Source: Streptomyces sulphureus DSM 40104
GTDB lineage: Bacteria; Actinomycetota; Actinomycetes; Streptomycetales; Streptomycetaceae
Assembly (NCBI RefSeq): GCF_000381025.1
Contig: NZ_KB905815.1
Coordinates: forward strand, 541,789-605,788
Length of the DNA: 64,000 nucleotides
Reading direction: 5' to 3'
The first letter of the stretch is position 1, and every line of letters begins with the position of its first letter. Below the pieces are notes generated by a model. The model did not search any database, was not told the DNA's origin, and saw only the letters and a program-made list of their open reading frames with translations. Shown in pieces: positions 18,841 to 27,157 of this stretch. Both the position numbers and the translations under genes were made by a program.

Positions 18841-19195
18841 GCCGGTCCCCTGCATGCACGGGAATCACGTCGCTCTCGCCGCACTGTGCGACCTGGTGGG
18901 ACGGCCATCCCCGCACGCGCGGGGGACCACCCCCGCATGCGCGGGGACCACGTATCCCGTTCAGCGTCACGCCGTAGCCCTGCGGGACCACCCCCGCATG
19001 CGCGAGGACCACTTGCCGCGCTCTTCAAGTCCCTGTGGAAGAAGAGGACCACCCCCGCATGCGCGGGGACCACAACGTAGCCGAGATCGAGCAGATAGCG
19101 GCCGAGGCACCACCCCCGCATGCGCGGGGACCACGCTAGCGCGGCCGACTCGTGCACCCATAGCGTCGGACCACCCCCGCATGCGCGGGGATCAC
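18841..19195 (-). CRISPR. Small type I-E-like CRISPR array without adjacent cas genes
   Basis: Five well conserved 28-bp repeats lie at 18924-18951, 18985-19012, 19046-19073, 19107-19134 and 19168-19195, exactly 61 bp apart, with four unique 33-nt spacers. Read on the minus strand the repeat begins GTGGTCCCCGCGCATGCGG, the palindromic form of Streptomyces type I-E systems. Three repeats each carry one substitution. Two decayed repeats extend the array to the left: one at 18841-18868 with many changes and one at about 18902-18930 with a 1-nt insertion, also 61 bp apart. The latter runs straight into the 18924 repeat, sharing 7 nt, so a spacer has been lost there. Decay on this side fits the leader lying on the high-coordinate side. 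No cas gene is seen in the window. Confidence 0.93.
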
Positions 19196-19390
19196 ACTTC
19201 CCGACCTGCACTCCTACGAGCCAGTAACCGAATTCTGCTTCACCTCGCACCCGCTCCCAACAGATCAGCGAGTCGCACTCAGCCACACACGCCGACTCGC
19301 CCCCGCATACATCCAGGCCCGCAACCTACCGCCCATACACCCTCGTTGACCTTGCCCCATCACAACATCACCCCTGCCACGCAACCCGGC
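19196..19390 (-). promoter_or_regulatory. Probable CRISPR leader region
   Basis: The sequence next to the best-preserved, presumed newest repeat is less G+C-rich than its surroundings and has no gene. Repeat orientation and decay polarity both place the leader here. No specific promoter or IHF-like site could be identified. Confidence 0.35.
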
Positions 19391-19760
19391 GAGCACAGGC
19401 CCCAGGCGACCAGCGAATCCCGGCGACGAGGTCGCGCAGTGCGTCGGGGCAGTCAATGACGAACGGGCAGTCGAGCGCGGCGAGTACGGCAGGCAGCCAG
19501 TCGTGTCGCTCCGTGCGTGGGCCGACGCGCAACCAGCGCTCAGCCGCCCGGTCCGGCCTGCCGCGGACTCGTGCTCCTCCACGCGCGCGATGCCGGCGGG
19601 AAGGGGCGCGGATCTGCTCGACCGTCCCGTGGCGGCGCAAGGTCACCGTCCTTCGCGGCCGGTGGACCGGATCGAGACCGGTCGGCGGTGGCGGACCGCG
19701 TCGGTGAGGGAGCGGCCGCCCGTCGCGCTCGGCGGCCACCGCCCCTCAGCCGGGCCCCCG
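19391..19760 (-). pseudogene. Possible remnant of a WYL-domain regulator
   Basis: A minus-strand frame ending near 19391 encodes AERWLRVGPRTERHDWLPAVLAALDCPFVIDCPDALRDLVAGI, which resembles the C-terminal extension of WYL-domain transcription regulators. A different minus-strand frame nearby gives LTDAVRHRRPVSIRSTG, like the start of a WYL domain, so the gene would be frameshifted and truncated. WYL regulators often accompany CRISPR-Cas loci, which makes the remnant notable beside the array. The resemblance is by eye only and the call is tentative. Confidence 0.3.
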
Positions 19761-20059
19761 GAAGCAACCAACTACCGCACCGTCTTCGACCAGCCGTCCG
19801 GACATCCCGCAGCAGCCCGCTTCGAGGACTACACAAACCGAGACGGCGAACACCAAAAATGCCACGTCACGCCTCATCACTCGAAAATCCCCCATCAACC
19901 CACAAGCCGCCTAAATCAATCCTCGATCCCTCACTTCAATGTGTCTCTCCCCACCCTCACCCCTCATCCCGCGTCCCCCCGCCCCCCATGGGTAGCGGCT
20001 TGGAAACCACGAGCCCGCGAAGCGCCGGCAGCGACGCGGGGAGCGAAGGGAGAGACCAG
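19761..20059. other. Gene-free, lower-G+C stretch before the methyltransferase
   Basis: 299 bp with long C/A-rich runs and short AT-rich words, unlike flanking genes. No start codon with a ribosome site is present until the GTG at 20060. It may be residue of the decayed CRISPR-Cas or WYL locus. Confidence 0.3.
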
Positions 20060-20704
20060 GTGGCGAAGAGCCAGGAGTCCGTTCAGCAGGCGCACCGGCT
20101 CGAGGGGGACGTCGGGCGCATCGCCGAGTACTACGGCGACTGGGCGGCGTCCTACGACGCGGACCTGAGCGAGTCGGGCTACCAGGGCCCCCGGAACATC
20201 GGCGAGCTGTATGCGGCTCTGACCGGCTCGTACCGCTGGCTCCAGCGCGAGGGCACCACGGTGCTCGACGCCGGCTGCGGGACCGGGCTCGCCGGTGTGG
20301 TGCTCAGGGAGAAGGGCGCAACCGTCGACGGGTTCGATCTGAGCGGGGCGATGGTGGAGCAGGCCCGGACGACGGGCGCGTACCGTGCGCTCGCCGGTGG
20401 CGTGGACCTCAACGCGGGGCTGGTCGAGTACGAGGACAACTCCTACGACGTCACCGCGTCCTGCGGCGTCTTCACGCTCGGCCACGTCTCCCCCGAGGGG
20501 CTGCGCTCGCTGCTGCGTGTGACGGCGCCCGGCGGCCTGGTGCTGGTGAGCACCTTCCGGGACTACCTCGACGGGACCGACTTCGTCGCCGTGACCGAAC
20601 GCCTGGCGGCAGAAGGCGAGTTGCAGGTGGTGGAGCGCCGGAGGGACCTCGCCTACACCTCCGAGGGCCCCGCCGACTACTGGGCGTTCGAAGTCCTCCG
20701 CTGA
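20060..20704 (+). CDS. Class I SAM-dependent methyltransferase
   Basis: 214 residues from the GTG at 20060, which follows GAAGGGAGAGACC; an ATG 72 nt upstream has no ribosome site. The Rossmann core is complete: motif I VLDAGCGTGLAG (about residues 65-76), motif II VDGFDLSGAMVEQA, motif III/post I YDVTASCGVFTLGHV, then LRVTAPGGLVLVSTF. The start YYGDWAASYDADLSESGYQGP matches small-molecule methyltransferases of the UbiE/williams-beuren-like group. Substrate unknown. It is convergent with the PPC-domain gene, 20 bp away. Confidence 0.88.
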   Translation: MAKSQESVQQAHRLEGDVGRIAEYYGDWAASYDADLSESGYQGPRNIGELYAALTGSYRWLQREGTTVLDAGCGTGLAGVVLREKGATVDGFDLSGAMVEQARTTGAYRALAGGVDLNAGLVEYEDNSYDVTASCGVFTLGHVSPEGLRSLLRVTAPGGLVLVSTFRDYLDGTDFVAVTERLAAEGELQVVERRRDLAYTSEGPADYWAFEVLR

Positions 20705-20724
20705 CCGGGTGCGCGAGGCCCTCG

Positions 20725-21168
20725 TCACATCTCGCCGGGTGCGATGAACGCCATACCGGTCTCCGGGTCCACGGCGCGGTGGAGGTGCGCGGGGGTCTCG
20801 GTGAGCACCGCCTCCAGTTTGGGGAAGACGATGAGGCGTTCCAGGTGGCCGCCGAGCGTCGTGGAGTCCTTGCGGCCGAGGACGGCGCGCGCGTGGAGTT
20901 CGGACCTGCCTCCGTTGTCGACGATGTCGCCGATGAGGGCGAGGACCTCGTGCTGCCCGCTGAAGTGGCTGTGGCGGTACCGCGAGAGCACGGGCTCGTA
21001 GTAGCCGAGACGTACCTCGCGGCAGCCTCCGGCCGCGCGGACCGCGGCGCCCGCGAGGTGGTTGTCGGCGGCGAAGGAGGCGATCGACGTGACCGCCTCC
21101 TCGCCCTTGTCCAGCAGGAGGACGTAGGTACGCAGTCCCCCGGCCTGGTGCAGCAGCCTGCTCTCCAT
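20725..21168 (-). CDS. PPC (DUF296) domain DNA-binding-like protein
   Basis: 147 residues from the ATG at 21168 (GGGCGGACGG upstream). Single plants-and-prokaryotes-conserved domain: RTYVLLLDKGEEAVTSIASFAADNHL, a GYYEP strand, EVLALIGDI, the metal-binding-like ELHARAVLGRKDSTTLGGHL and LEAVLTETPAHLHR. This is the stand-alone bacterial form of the domain that is joined to AT-hooks in plants. Bacterial members are thought to bind metal or a small ligand; a DNA-binding role is not shown. Confidence 0.85.
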   Translation of the reverse strand: MESRLLHQAGGLRTYVLLLDKGEEAVTSIASFAADNHLAGAAVRAAGGCREVRLGYYEPVLSRYRHSHFSGQHEVLALIGDIVDNGGRSELHARAVLGRKDSTTLGGHLERLIVFPKLEAVLTETPAHLHRAVDPETGMAFIAPGEM

Positions 21169-21723
21169 CCGTCCGCCCTGCTCGTGGACGCCGGCGCGCG
21201 GCGTCGGCGTAGGTGCTCGGCCGCCTCCCAAGCTAGGCCCGCGCCGTCGCCCCCGCACGCCGGGGAAGTACGCCGCGCACACCGGCGCGCGCAACGGCCG
21301 TACCGGACGGCCGGGTTGGGCCCGCGCCGGCGCTACGACGTTCGGGGCGCGTGCACCGACGAACGAGCCGACGGCGCTGCCCGCGCCCCGGACACGGGGC
21401 AGGCACCGGACACGGCGGCACCCCGACACAGAGCAGAAAACGCAGCGCTGCCCGCGCACGGCCGCCCGTACCGGCGGAGGAAGCCCGTAGCCCTGCCCGC
21501 GCCCCGGCACGTGCACCCCGACGCACGGATACGGGCACCCCGTCCCCCGGACAAGACCCGCAAGACCGGGCGCACGTCGCGCTTCCCCCGCACGCTGCAC
21601 GATTCCCCATCTCCCGGCGGCAGACGGGACCTGCCGCGCCAACCCGCAAGAGCCCCCACACACCGGGGCGCCGACCGGTGCCGAGTTCCGCGCGCCCCTC
21701 GGCTCCCGATACCGTCTGCCCCC
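21169..21723. other. Gene-free gap before the site-2 protease gene
   Basis: 555 bp. Open frames cross it but their products are Arg/Pro/Ala noise. A 7-bp perfect hairpin (21295-21301 with 21307-21313) is the only clear structure. It should contain promoters for the two divergent neighbours. Confidence 0.45.
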
Positions 21724-22527
21724 ATGACCAGCACCGCAACCCATCCCGAGCACCACCGCATCAGCCCGGTCTTCCTCGGCCTGCTGGGGATCATGGCCGT
21801 CTCGGGCTGGGCCGCATGGGCCGGGATCGCGGGCGTCACGGGCGTCGCGGTCTTCTTCTTCGTCGTCTCCGGGTGGGTCGTCTCGCTCTCGCTCCACGAG
21901 TACGCGCACGCGAGGATCGCGCTGCGCGCCGGCGACACCTCGGTGGGCGCCAAGGGCTACTTGACGCTCAACCCGATGCGGTACACGCACGCGCTGCTCA
22001 GCGTCGTCCTGCCCGTCCTCTTCGTCATCCTCGGCGGGATCGGGCTGCCGGGCGGCGCCGTCTACATCGACAGGGGGCGCATCCCCGGACGGCTGCGGCA
22101 CAGTCTCATCTCGCTCGCCGGACCGCTCACCAACGCCTTCCTCGCGCTGGTGCTCACGGCGCCGTTCTGGCTCAAGGGGGTGGGGGACGTGCCTGTCGCC
22201 TTCCGCTGTGCGCTGGCGTTCCTCGCGCTGCTCCAGGTCACGGCTGCGCTGCTCAACCTGCTGCCGGTGCCGGGGCTCGACGGGTACGGGGTCGTCGAAC
22301 CCTGGCTCCCCGCCGGTGTGCGGCGGCAGCTCGAGCCGTTCGCGCCGTTCGGGCTGCTGATCGTCTTCGGCTGCCTGTGGGTTCCCGAGGTGAACGGCGT
22401 CTTCTGGGACGGCATCAACACCCTCCTCGGCTCCCTCGGCGTCTCCGACCTGGAGAGCTACCTCGGCCTCGAGTACTTCAGGTTCTGGCAGGGCGAGCCG
22501 GACGGCGCCTCGCTGCTGGTGCCCTGA
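21724..22527 (+). CDS. Site-2 protease family membrane protein (peptidase M50)
   Basis: 267 residues; six or so membrane helices. The zinc motif HEYAH sits in the second helix (SLSLHEYAHARIALRAGDTSVGAKGYLTLNP) and the third zinc ligand lies in NLLPVPGLDGYGV near residue 185, as in the M50B group. This is a minimal member without a PDZ or CBS domain, so it should cut substrates within the membrane, but no partner is evident. There is no ribosome site; GATACC lies 10 nt before the ATG, so the message may be leaderless. Confidence 0.9.
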   Translation: MTSTATHPEHHRISPVFLGLLGIMAVSGWAAWAGIAGVTGVAVFFFVVSGWVVSLSLHEYAHARIALRAGDTSVGAKGYLTLNPMRYTHALLSVVLPVLFVILGGIGLPGGAVYIDRGRIPGRLRHSLISLAGPLTNAFLALVLTAPFWLKGVGDVPVAFRCALAFLALLQVTAALLNLLPVPGLDGYGVVEPWLPAGVRRQLEPFAPFGLLIVFGCLWVPEVNGVFWDGINTLLGSLGVSDLESYLGLEYFRFWQGEPDGASLLVP

Positions 22528-22531
22528 GGCG

Positions 22532-22753
22532 CTACTCGCCGGCGGGCGCTTCCTCGGCGGTCCGCGCCGCGCGGCTGCGGCGGTGGTAGTACCACGCCAT
22601 GTTGGAGGTCAGCCCGGCGAGCAGCACCCACAGGACGCCGACCCAGCTTCCGTTGGCGAAGGAGACCACGGCGGCGACGACCGCGAGCAGGCACAGGACG
22701 GAGGCGTAGCGGGCGAGGCCGCCGCGGGGGAGGCGGTCGGTGAGGGCGGACAT
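22532..22753 (-). CDS. Small two-helix membrane protein
   Basis: 73 residues from the ATG at 22753 (TGGAGCGCC upstream). Two hydrophobic segments (ASVLCLLAVVAAVVSFA and GVLWVLLAGLTSNMAWYYH) are followed by a basic, then acidic tail. Not recognised beyond its membrane nature. It ends 4 bp from the convergent site-2 protease stop and is transcribed in the same direction as the roadblock cluster upstream. Confidence 0.65.
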   Translation of the reverse strand: MSALTDRLPRGGLARYASVLCLLAVVAAVVSFANGSWVGVLWVLLAGLTSNMAWYYHRRSRAARTAEEAPAGE

Positions 22754-22899
22754 GGCGGGCGCTCCAGACGGACGGGGCGGGCGGTGCCCGCACCGGATGC
22801 TTGTGTGACGGGGCCATTCTCCCCCACCCCGCCCGGCACCCTCCTCCGGCCGTCCGCACCGCACCGCCGCGGGCGGGCGGTGCGGCGGCACGCGGCCGG

Positions 22900-23274
22900 T
22901 CAGACCTCCAAGTCGGCCTCGATCCGCGAGAGATGGTGGCGGGCGAGGGCGAGATTGGCGCGTCTGCGGTCGAGCACGAGGTAGAGGAAGAGGCCGCTGC
23001 CGCTCTTCCCCGTGGTGGGGCGGATGAGGTGGTACTGGTCGGTGAGGGTGATGAGGATGTCCTCGATCGCCCCTTGGAGGCCGAGCATCTCCATCGTCCG
23101 GAGTTTGGCTCTGACGACGTCGGTGTTGCCCGCGGCCGCGACGTCGAGGTCGAGCGCCTTCTTGTCGCCGAGCGTGGCGAGCGCCATACCGCTCGTGTAG
23201 TCGACGAGGGCGACTCCGGTGGCGCCCTCGATCGTCGTCATCGCCTCGTTGAGGGATGCGTCCATCTTTGCCAT
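22900..23274 (-). CDS. Roadblock/LC7 domain protein
   Basis: 124 residues from the ATG at 23274 (AGGAAGCC upstream). Alpha/beta roadblock fold throughout: NEAMTTIEGATGVALVDYTSGMALATLG, then LDLDVAAAGNTDVVRAKLRTM, EDILITLTDQYHLIRP and FLYLVLDRRRANLALARHHL. In Streptomyces these domains modulate small GTPases in the conservon loci. Here it is the last gene of a four-gene group with a second roadblock-like protein, a DUF4388 protein and a third roadblock protein, but no GTPase or sensor kinase is in the window. Confidence 0.88.
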   Translation of the reverse strand: MAKMDASLNEAMTTIEGATGVALVDYTSGMALATLGDKKALDLDVAAAGNTDVVRAKLRTMEMLGLQGAIEDILITLTDQYHLIRPTTGKSGSGLFLYLVLDRRRANLALARHHLSRIEADLEV

Positions 23275-23311
23275 GGCTTCCTGAACCTTTCCTGTGCGCG
23301 CTGGTGGTGTG

Positions 23312-23680
23312 TCACTCGTCGACGAGTGCGCCGACCCGCTCGGCCGTCCTGCGGGCACAGAGCTGGAGGCGGCCGACGTTGGTCCCGGCCCCGGCGATCG
23401 CGGTGACGACGGCGGAGCGCCCGGCGCGGTAGGCGGCGACATAGCCCTGCTCGCCCCGGGTGAGCGACTCCTCGAAGCCGCCGCGGCCCGCCGCGTCGGT
23501 GAGGCGGGTCGCCAGGCCGACGGCCGCAGCGGTGAGCGCGGCGAGCCCGTCGGGGTCGAGGTCCGCGAGGTCGTGCGCGACGACGAGCCCGTCGGCTCCG
23601 GCGACGAGGCTGCCGTGGAGCTGGCGCACCTCGGCCCTCAGCTCCTGGAGCTCCGCGACGATCTGCGGTTCGACGGTCAT
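23312..23680 (-). CDS. Roadblock-like regulatory protein
   Basis: 122 residues; ATG with GAGAGGAAACCC upstream. A helical start (QIVAELQELRAEVRQLHGSLVAG) leads into ADGLVVAHDLADLDPDGLAALTAAAVGLATRLTDAAG, the profile of a roadblock/LC7 domain, and ends with GRLQLCARRTAERVGALV. More diverged than its two neighbours. It lies 37 bp upstream of the next roadblock gene and is probably co-transcribed with it. Confidence 0.75.
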   Translation of the reverse strand: MTVEPQIVAELQELRAEVRQLHGSLVAGADGLVVAHDLADLDPDGLAALTAAAVGLATRLTDAAGRGGFEESLTRGEQGYVAAYRAGRSAVVTAIAGAGTNVGRLQLCARRTAERVGALVDE

Positions 23681-23792
23681 GGGTTTCCTCTCGGTGCTCT
23701 TCTTGCGCAGCCTTCTGCGCGGTCCCGTGAGGCCGGTGCGTCCGTGCTGCCTCATGGCTGCGCGGGGTCGGCCGGCGGCTGGCGGTGCCGGG

Positions 23793-24614
23793 TCACAGTC
23801 GTTCCTCCAAGGCGTTGCGCAGCCGGAGCAGCAGGGAGATCTCGGGGTCGGCGGCTTCGTGGACGGCGGCGGGGAGCGGGGGCCGCGGGTGCGGCAGTCC
23901 CGGGGACGCGGGGTGCGCGGTACGCCGTGGCGCGCTGCGTACCGGGCCGAGGAGGCCGGCCGTGTGGAGGCTTCGTGCCTGGAGGAGGACGGCGCAGACG
24001 GACACCCGCAGGCCGTGGGCGAGTTGGTAGGGGGTGCGTCGGCCGTCGGCCGCGTCCAGGAGGGCGCGGTCCCGCGGTGCGGCGGCGGGCGAATACGCAC
24101 GCGACAGCAGGGGCGTCGTGTCCGGGTCGGGCCACGGGAGGAGTCGGCGCAGCCAGGCGCGGCGGCGGGCGACGGCGGCGAGAAGCTCGGGCGCGGGCGT
24201 CGCGCGGACGTCGCCGAGCCAGTGGGCGACGTCGGGGACGAACTCGGTCCGCTCGTGGGGCCGCGGGAGCGCGCAGTACGCCGCGTCGAGGACCGCTTGG
24301 AGGTGGCAGAGCTCCAACTCGCCGCGGCCGAGGAGGCGTTCGGCGAGCAGGAAGGCGCCGACGTCCCGTCCTCCCGCGGCGCGCACCGCCTCCTGCCAGC
24401 GCGCGCTCGATATGTGTCCGCTGAGGCGCGCCCCGAGTCCGGGGACCTCGGGCGCCTCGACGCACGCGATCTCGCCTGCGTCGAGGTAGAAGCGGCCGCG
24501 CGGGGTGAGCAGGACTCCGGTGGCGCGCTCGGAGGTGTACCGGAGGAGCGGGGCGCCGGGTAACCGGCTCTCGCCGTCGGGCTGCCGGGCAGCGGGGAGC
24601 GCGCGGGGGCTCAC
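23793..24614 (-). CDS. DUF4388-like protein of the roadblock cluster
   Basis: 273 residues from the GTG at 24614, which overlaps the stop of the upstream roadblock gene (GTGA). Residues about 20-110 (LRYTSERATGVLLTPRGRFYLDAGEIACVEAPEVPGL) resemble the PatA-like DUF4388 domain. The remainder is helical, including TPYQLAHGLRVSVCAVLLQARSLHTAGLL, which looks like a winged helix. Such proteins sit with roadblock genes in several actinomycetes and are presumed to be part of the same signalling unit. Function not established. Confidence 0.7.
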   Translation of the reverse strand: MSPRALPAARQPDGESRLPGAPLLRYTSERATGVLLTPRGRFYLDAGEIACVEAPEVPGLGARLSGHISSARWQEAVRAAGGRDVGAFLLAERLLGRGELELCHLQAVLDAAYCALPRPHERTEFVPDVAHWLGDVRATPAPELLAAVARRRAWLRRLLPWPDPDTTPLLSRAYSPAAAPRDRALLDAADGRRTPYQLAHGLRVSVCAVLLQARSLHTAGLLGPVRSAPRRTAHPASPGLPHPRPPLPAAVHEAADPEISLLLRLRNALEERL

Positions 24615-24994
24615 GCGGCGACCAGCCCGGCGGCGAGGGCGCGGAGGCGGAGCCGGGCGACGGCGAGGTTGGCCCGTTCGCGGTCGAGCCAGAGGTGCAG
24701 GCAGGTGCGGCTGTCGAAGGCGGTGCCGACGAAGCGGAGCAGGTGGTAGCCGCCCGCGGCCGTGATGATGACGTCCTCTATCTGGGGGTGTCCGCCGGCC
24801 GCGTCGCCGAACGTGGTGTTGACCGCGACGGCTTGGGCGACCTCGGTGGTGTCGGCAGCGACGGCGTCGTGGTCGCCGCGGGGTGCGCGTCCTGCGGAGC
24901 CGAGGGAGAGGCCGCTGGTCCAGTCGGTGAGCCCGGCGCCGAGGACGCCCGGTATCTCCATCGCCTCGGCGAGGACCTCGTCGATACCGGGCAC
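24611..24994 (-). CDS. Roadblock/LC7 domain protein
   Basis: 127 residues from the GTG at 24994 (GGAAGGGAGCAGCG upstream). IDEVLAEAMEIPGVLGAGLTDWTSGLSLG, VAADTTEVAQAVAV, EDVIITAAGGYHLLRFV and CLHLWLDRERANLAVARLRL line up with the gene at 22900-23274, so the two are paralogues. First gene of the cluster; translationally coupled to the DUF4388 gene by a 4-bp overlap. Confidence 0.87.
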   Translation of the reverse strand: MPGIDEVLAEAMEIPGVLGAGLTDWTSGLSLGSAGRAPRGDHDAVAADTTEVAQAVAVNTTFGDAAGGHPQIEDVIITAAGGYHLLRFVGTAFDSRTCLHLWLDRERANLAVARLRLRALAAGLVAA

Positions 24995-25225
24995 CGCTGC
25001 TCCCTTCCGCCGCGCTTCCCCTGCACGCCCCGGAGGGTCCGCGCCGCCGGACGACGGGCAGCGTGCGGCGCTCGTCGCCGCGTGTGTGGGGCCTGGTACG
25101 GAAGGTAAGGGAGGAAAGAGGTCTGGCACATGCCAATCGCGCATGCGGAGGGGAGTTGACGGGTTTCCCTCCGGCGCCGCGCCGTGTCGCGTACCATCTG
25201 CCGCCCGGCGCCGGGGAGTTGGCCG

Positions 25226-25948
25226 TCAGATGTCGGTGAGCCGGACGCCCGCGTGCGCGCGGTAGCGGCGGTTGACCGAGATCAGGTTGGCGACGAGCGA
25301 CTCCACCTGGTGCGCGTTGCGCAGCCGCCCGGCGAAGACGCCCCGCATGCCCGGGATGCGGTTGGCGAGGGCCTGGACGACCTCGCAGTCGGCGCGGACC
25401 TCGCCGAGGACCATCACGTCCGTCTCGATCTCCGCCACCTCGGGGTCGGAGAGGAGCACGGCCGAGAGATGGTGGAAGGCGGCGGTGACCCGGGAGTCGG
25501 GCAGCAGTGCGGCAGCCTGCTCGGCGGCGCTGCCCTCCTCGGGCGTGAGCGCATAGGCGCCCTTCTTGTCGAACCCGAGCGGGTTGACGCAGTCGACGAC
25601 GAGCTTCCCGCTCAGCTCCTCGCGGAGCGCCTCGAGCGTCGCCGCGTGCCCCTCCCAGGGGACGGCCACGATCACGACGTCGCTCCGCCGGGCGCACTCC
25701 GCGTTGTCGACGCCCTGCACCCCGTGGCCCAGCTCGCCGGCGGCGCCCTCGGCCCGCTCCGCCGACCGGGAGCCGACGACGACCTGCTGCCCCTGCCGGG
25801 CCAACCGGTAGGCGAGGCCCCGCCCTTGGTCGCCCGTGCCGCCGAGCACGCCGACGGTGAGCCCGGAGACGTCGGGGAGCTCCCACGGGTCCTTGCGGGG
25901 CTTCGAGGAGGAGTCGGCCTGCTGTGCGCGGGAATCGGATGAAGTCAT
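25226..25948 (-). CDS. npdG: NADPH-dependent F420 reductase
   Basis: 240 residues from the ATG at 25948 (GGCAGGATC upstream). Rossmann motif VGVLGGTGDQGRGLAYRLARQGQQVVVGSRSAERA at about residues 30-65, followed by VVIVAVPWEGHAATLEALREEL and VVDCVNPLGFDKKGAYAL, the F420-binding pattern of Fno/NpdG proteins. It moves hydride between F420H2 and NADP+, linking the deazaflavin pool to NADPH. About 25 residues at the N-terminus are a polar extension before the fold. Stands alone here. Confidence 0.92.
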   Translation of the reverse strand: MTSSDSRAQQADSSSKPRKDPWELPDVSGLTVGVLGGTGDQGRGLAYRLARQGQQVVVGSRSAERAEGAAGELGHGVQGVDNAECARRSDVVIVAVPWEGHAATLEALREELSGKLVVDCVNPLGFDKKGAYALTPEEGSAAEQAAALLPDSRVTAAFHHLSAVLLSDPEVAEIETDVMVLGEVRADCEVVQALANRIPGMRGVFAGRLRNAHQVESLVANLISVNRRYRAHAGVRLTDI

Positions 25949-26122
25949 GGTCGCGATCCTGCCACCCGGCGCCGGGACGGCGCGGGACGGTGCAGTGGAG
26001 AGGCAGGTGAGAGCGGTCACCCGTGCCCTTCCGCGCTTCCCGCTGCGTGCCGACTCCGCGTCTTCCCGGGGCTGTTCCGGGGAAGCACTCCGGGAGTACA
26101 CACGCCGAGCCCCAGGAGAGAA

Positions 26123-27157
26123 ATGCCCCCGGCACGCCGCCCCTCCCCGCCGGCCGACGCGCCCCGCGCCGTCCTGGCGATGTCCGACGACACCGCCGCA
26201 GCCCTGCTCGGCCCCGAAGCCCGGGACCGCCTCGCGCGCCTCACCCGCCTCGCCCCGGGTCCACCGCTCGACGACTTCGCCACCGAGCACGCACACCGCG
26301 CCCTCGCCGACGCCGAACTCCTCGTCACGGGCTGGGGATGCCCCCCGCTCGACGCAGCCGCGCTCGACGCGGCGCCGCGGCTGCGCGCCGTCGTGCACAC
26401 GGCGGGCACCGTGCGGCACCACCTCACGACGGCCTGCTGGGAGCGCGGCGTCGAGGTCTCCTCGGCGGCCGCGGCCAACGCGCTCCCCGTCGCCGAGTAC
26501 ACGCTCGCCGCGATCCTCCAGGCCAACAAGCGCGTGCTCGAGGCGGCCCGCGAGTACCGCGCCGCGCGCTCCCGCACGCCGCTGCGGCCGGAACCGCACC
26601 TCGGCAACTACCGCAGGACCGTGGGCATCGTCAGCGCCTCACTCGTCGGACGGCGGGTGATGGAACTGCTCGGCGCCCACGACCTGGAGGTGCTCCTCCA
26701 CGACCCGTACGTCGACGCCGACGAGGCCGCGGCGATCGGCGCCCGCCTCGCGACGCTCCCCCAACTCTTCGCCGCCAGCGACGTGGTGAGCCTCCACGCC
26801 CCGCTGCTCCCGGCCACCCGCGGGCTCGTCGACGCGGAGCTCCTCGCCGCCATGCCGCCGCACGCCACGTTGATCAACACCGCACGCGGCGGCGTCGTGG
26901 ACCAGGAGGCCCTCACGGAAGCGCTCCTCGCCGGGCGGATACGCGCCGTCCTCGACGTCACCGAGCCCGAGGTCCTGCCGCCCGACCACCCGCTGTGGGA
27001 GTGCGAGCACGTCCTCCTCACCCCGCACCTCGCCGGCTCCCTCGGCAACGAACTGCACCGCCTCGCGGACGCGGCCCTCGACGAAGTCGCCCGCTGGGCG
27101 GCGGGCGAGGGGTTCGCACACCCCGTAGGGCGCGAGGCACTGGCGGTCCGGGCATGA
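26123..27157 (+). CDS. D-isomer-specific 2-hydroxyacid dehydrogenase family protein
   Basis: 344 residues; ATG with AGGAGAGAA upstream. Split catalytic domain and NAD-binding domain: AVVHTAGTVRHHLTTACWERGVEVSSAAAANALPVAEYTLAAIL, then VGIVSASLVGRRVMELLGAHDLEVLLHDPYVD. The catalytic residues are in LINTARGGVVDQEAL (Arg), DVTEPEVLPPDHPL (Glu) and LLTPHLAGSLGNEL (His). The nucleotide loop reads GIVSASLVG rather than the usual GxGxxG, which could change cofactor use. The ATG of a DUF2264 gene overlaps its stop codon, so the two act together, probably on a sugar-derived acid. Confidence 0.88.
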   Translation: MPPARRPSPPADAPRAVLAMSDDTAAALLGPEARDRLARLTRLAPGPPLDDFATEHAHRALADAELLVTGWGCPPLDAAALDAAPRLRAVVHTAGTVRHHLTTACWERGVEVSSAAAANALPVAEYTLAAILQANKRVLEAAREYRAARSRTPLRPEPHLGNYRRTVGIVSASLVGRRVMELLGAHDLEVLLHDPYVDADEAAAIGARLATLPQLFAASDVVSLHAPLLPATRGLVDAELLAAMPPHATLINTARGGVVDQEALTEALLAGRIRAVLDVTEPEVLPPDHPLWECEHVLLTPHLAGSLGNELHRLADAALDEVARWAAGEGFAHPVGREALAVRA

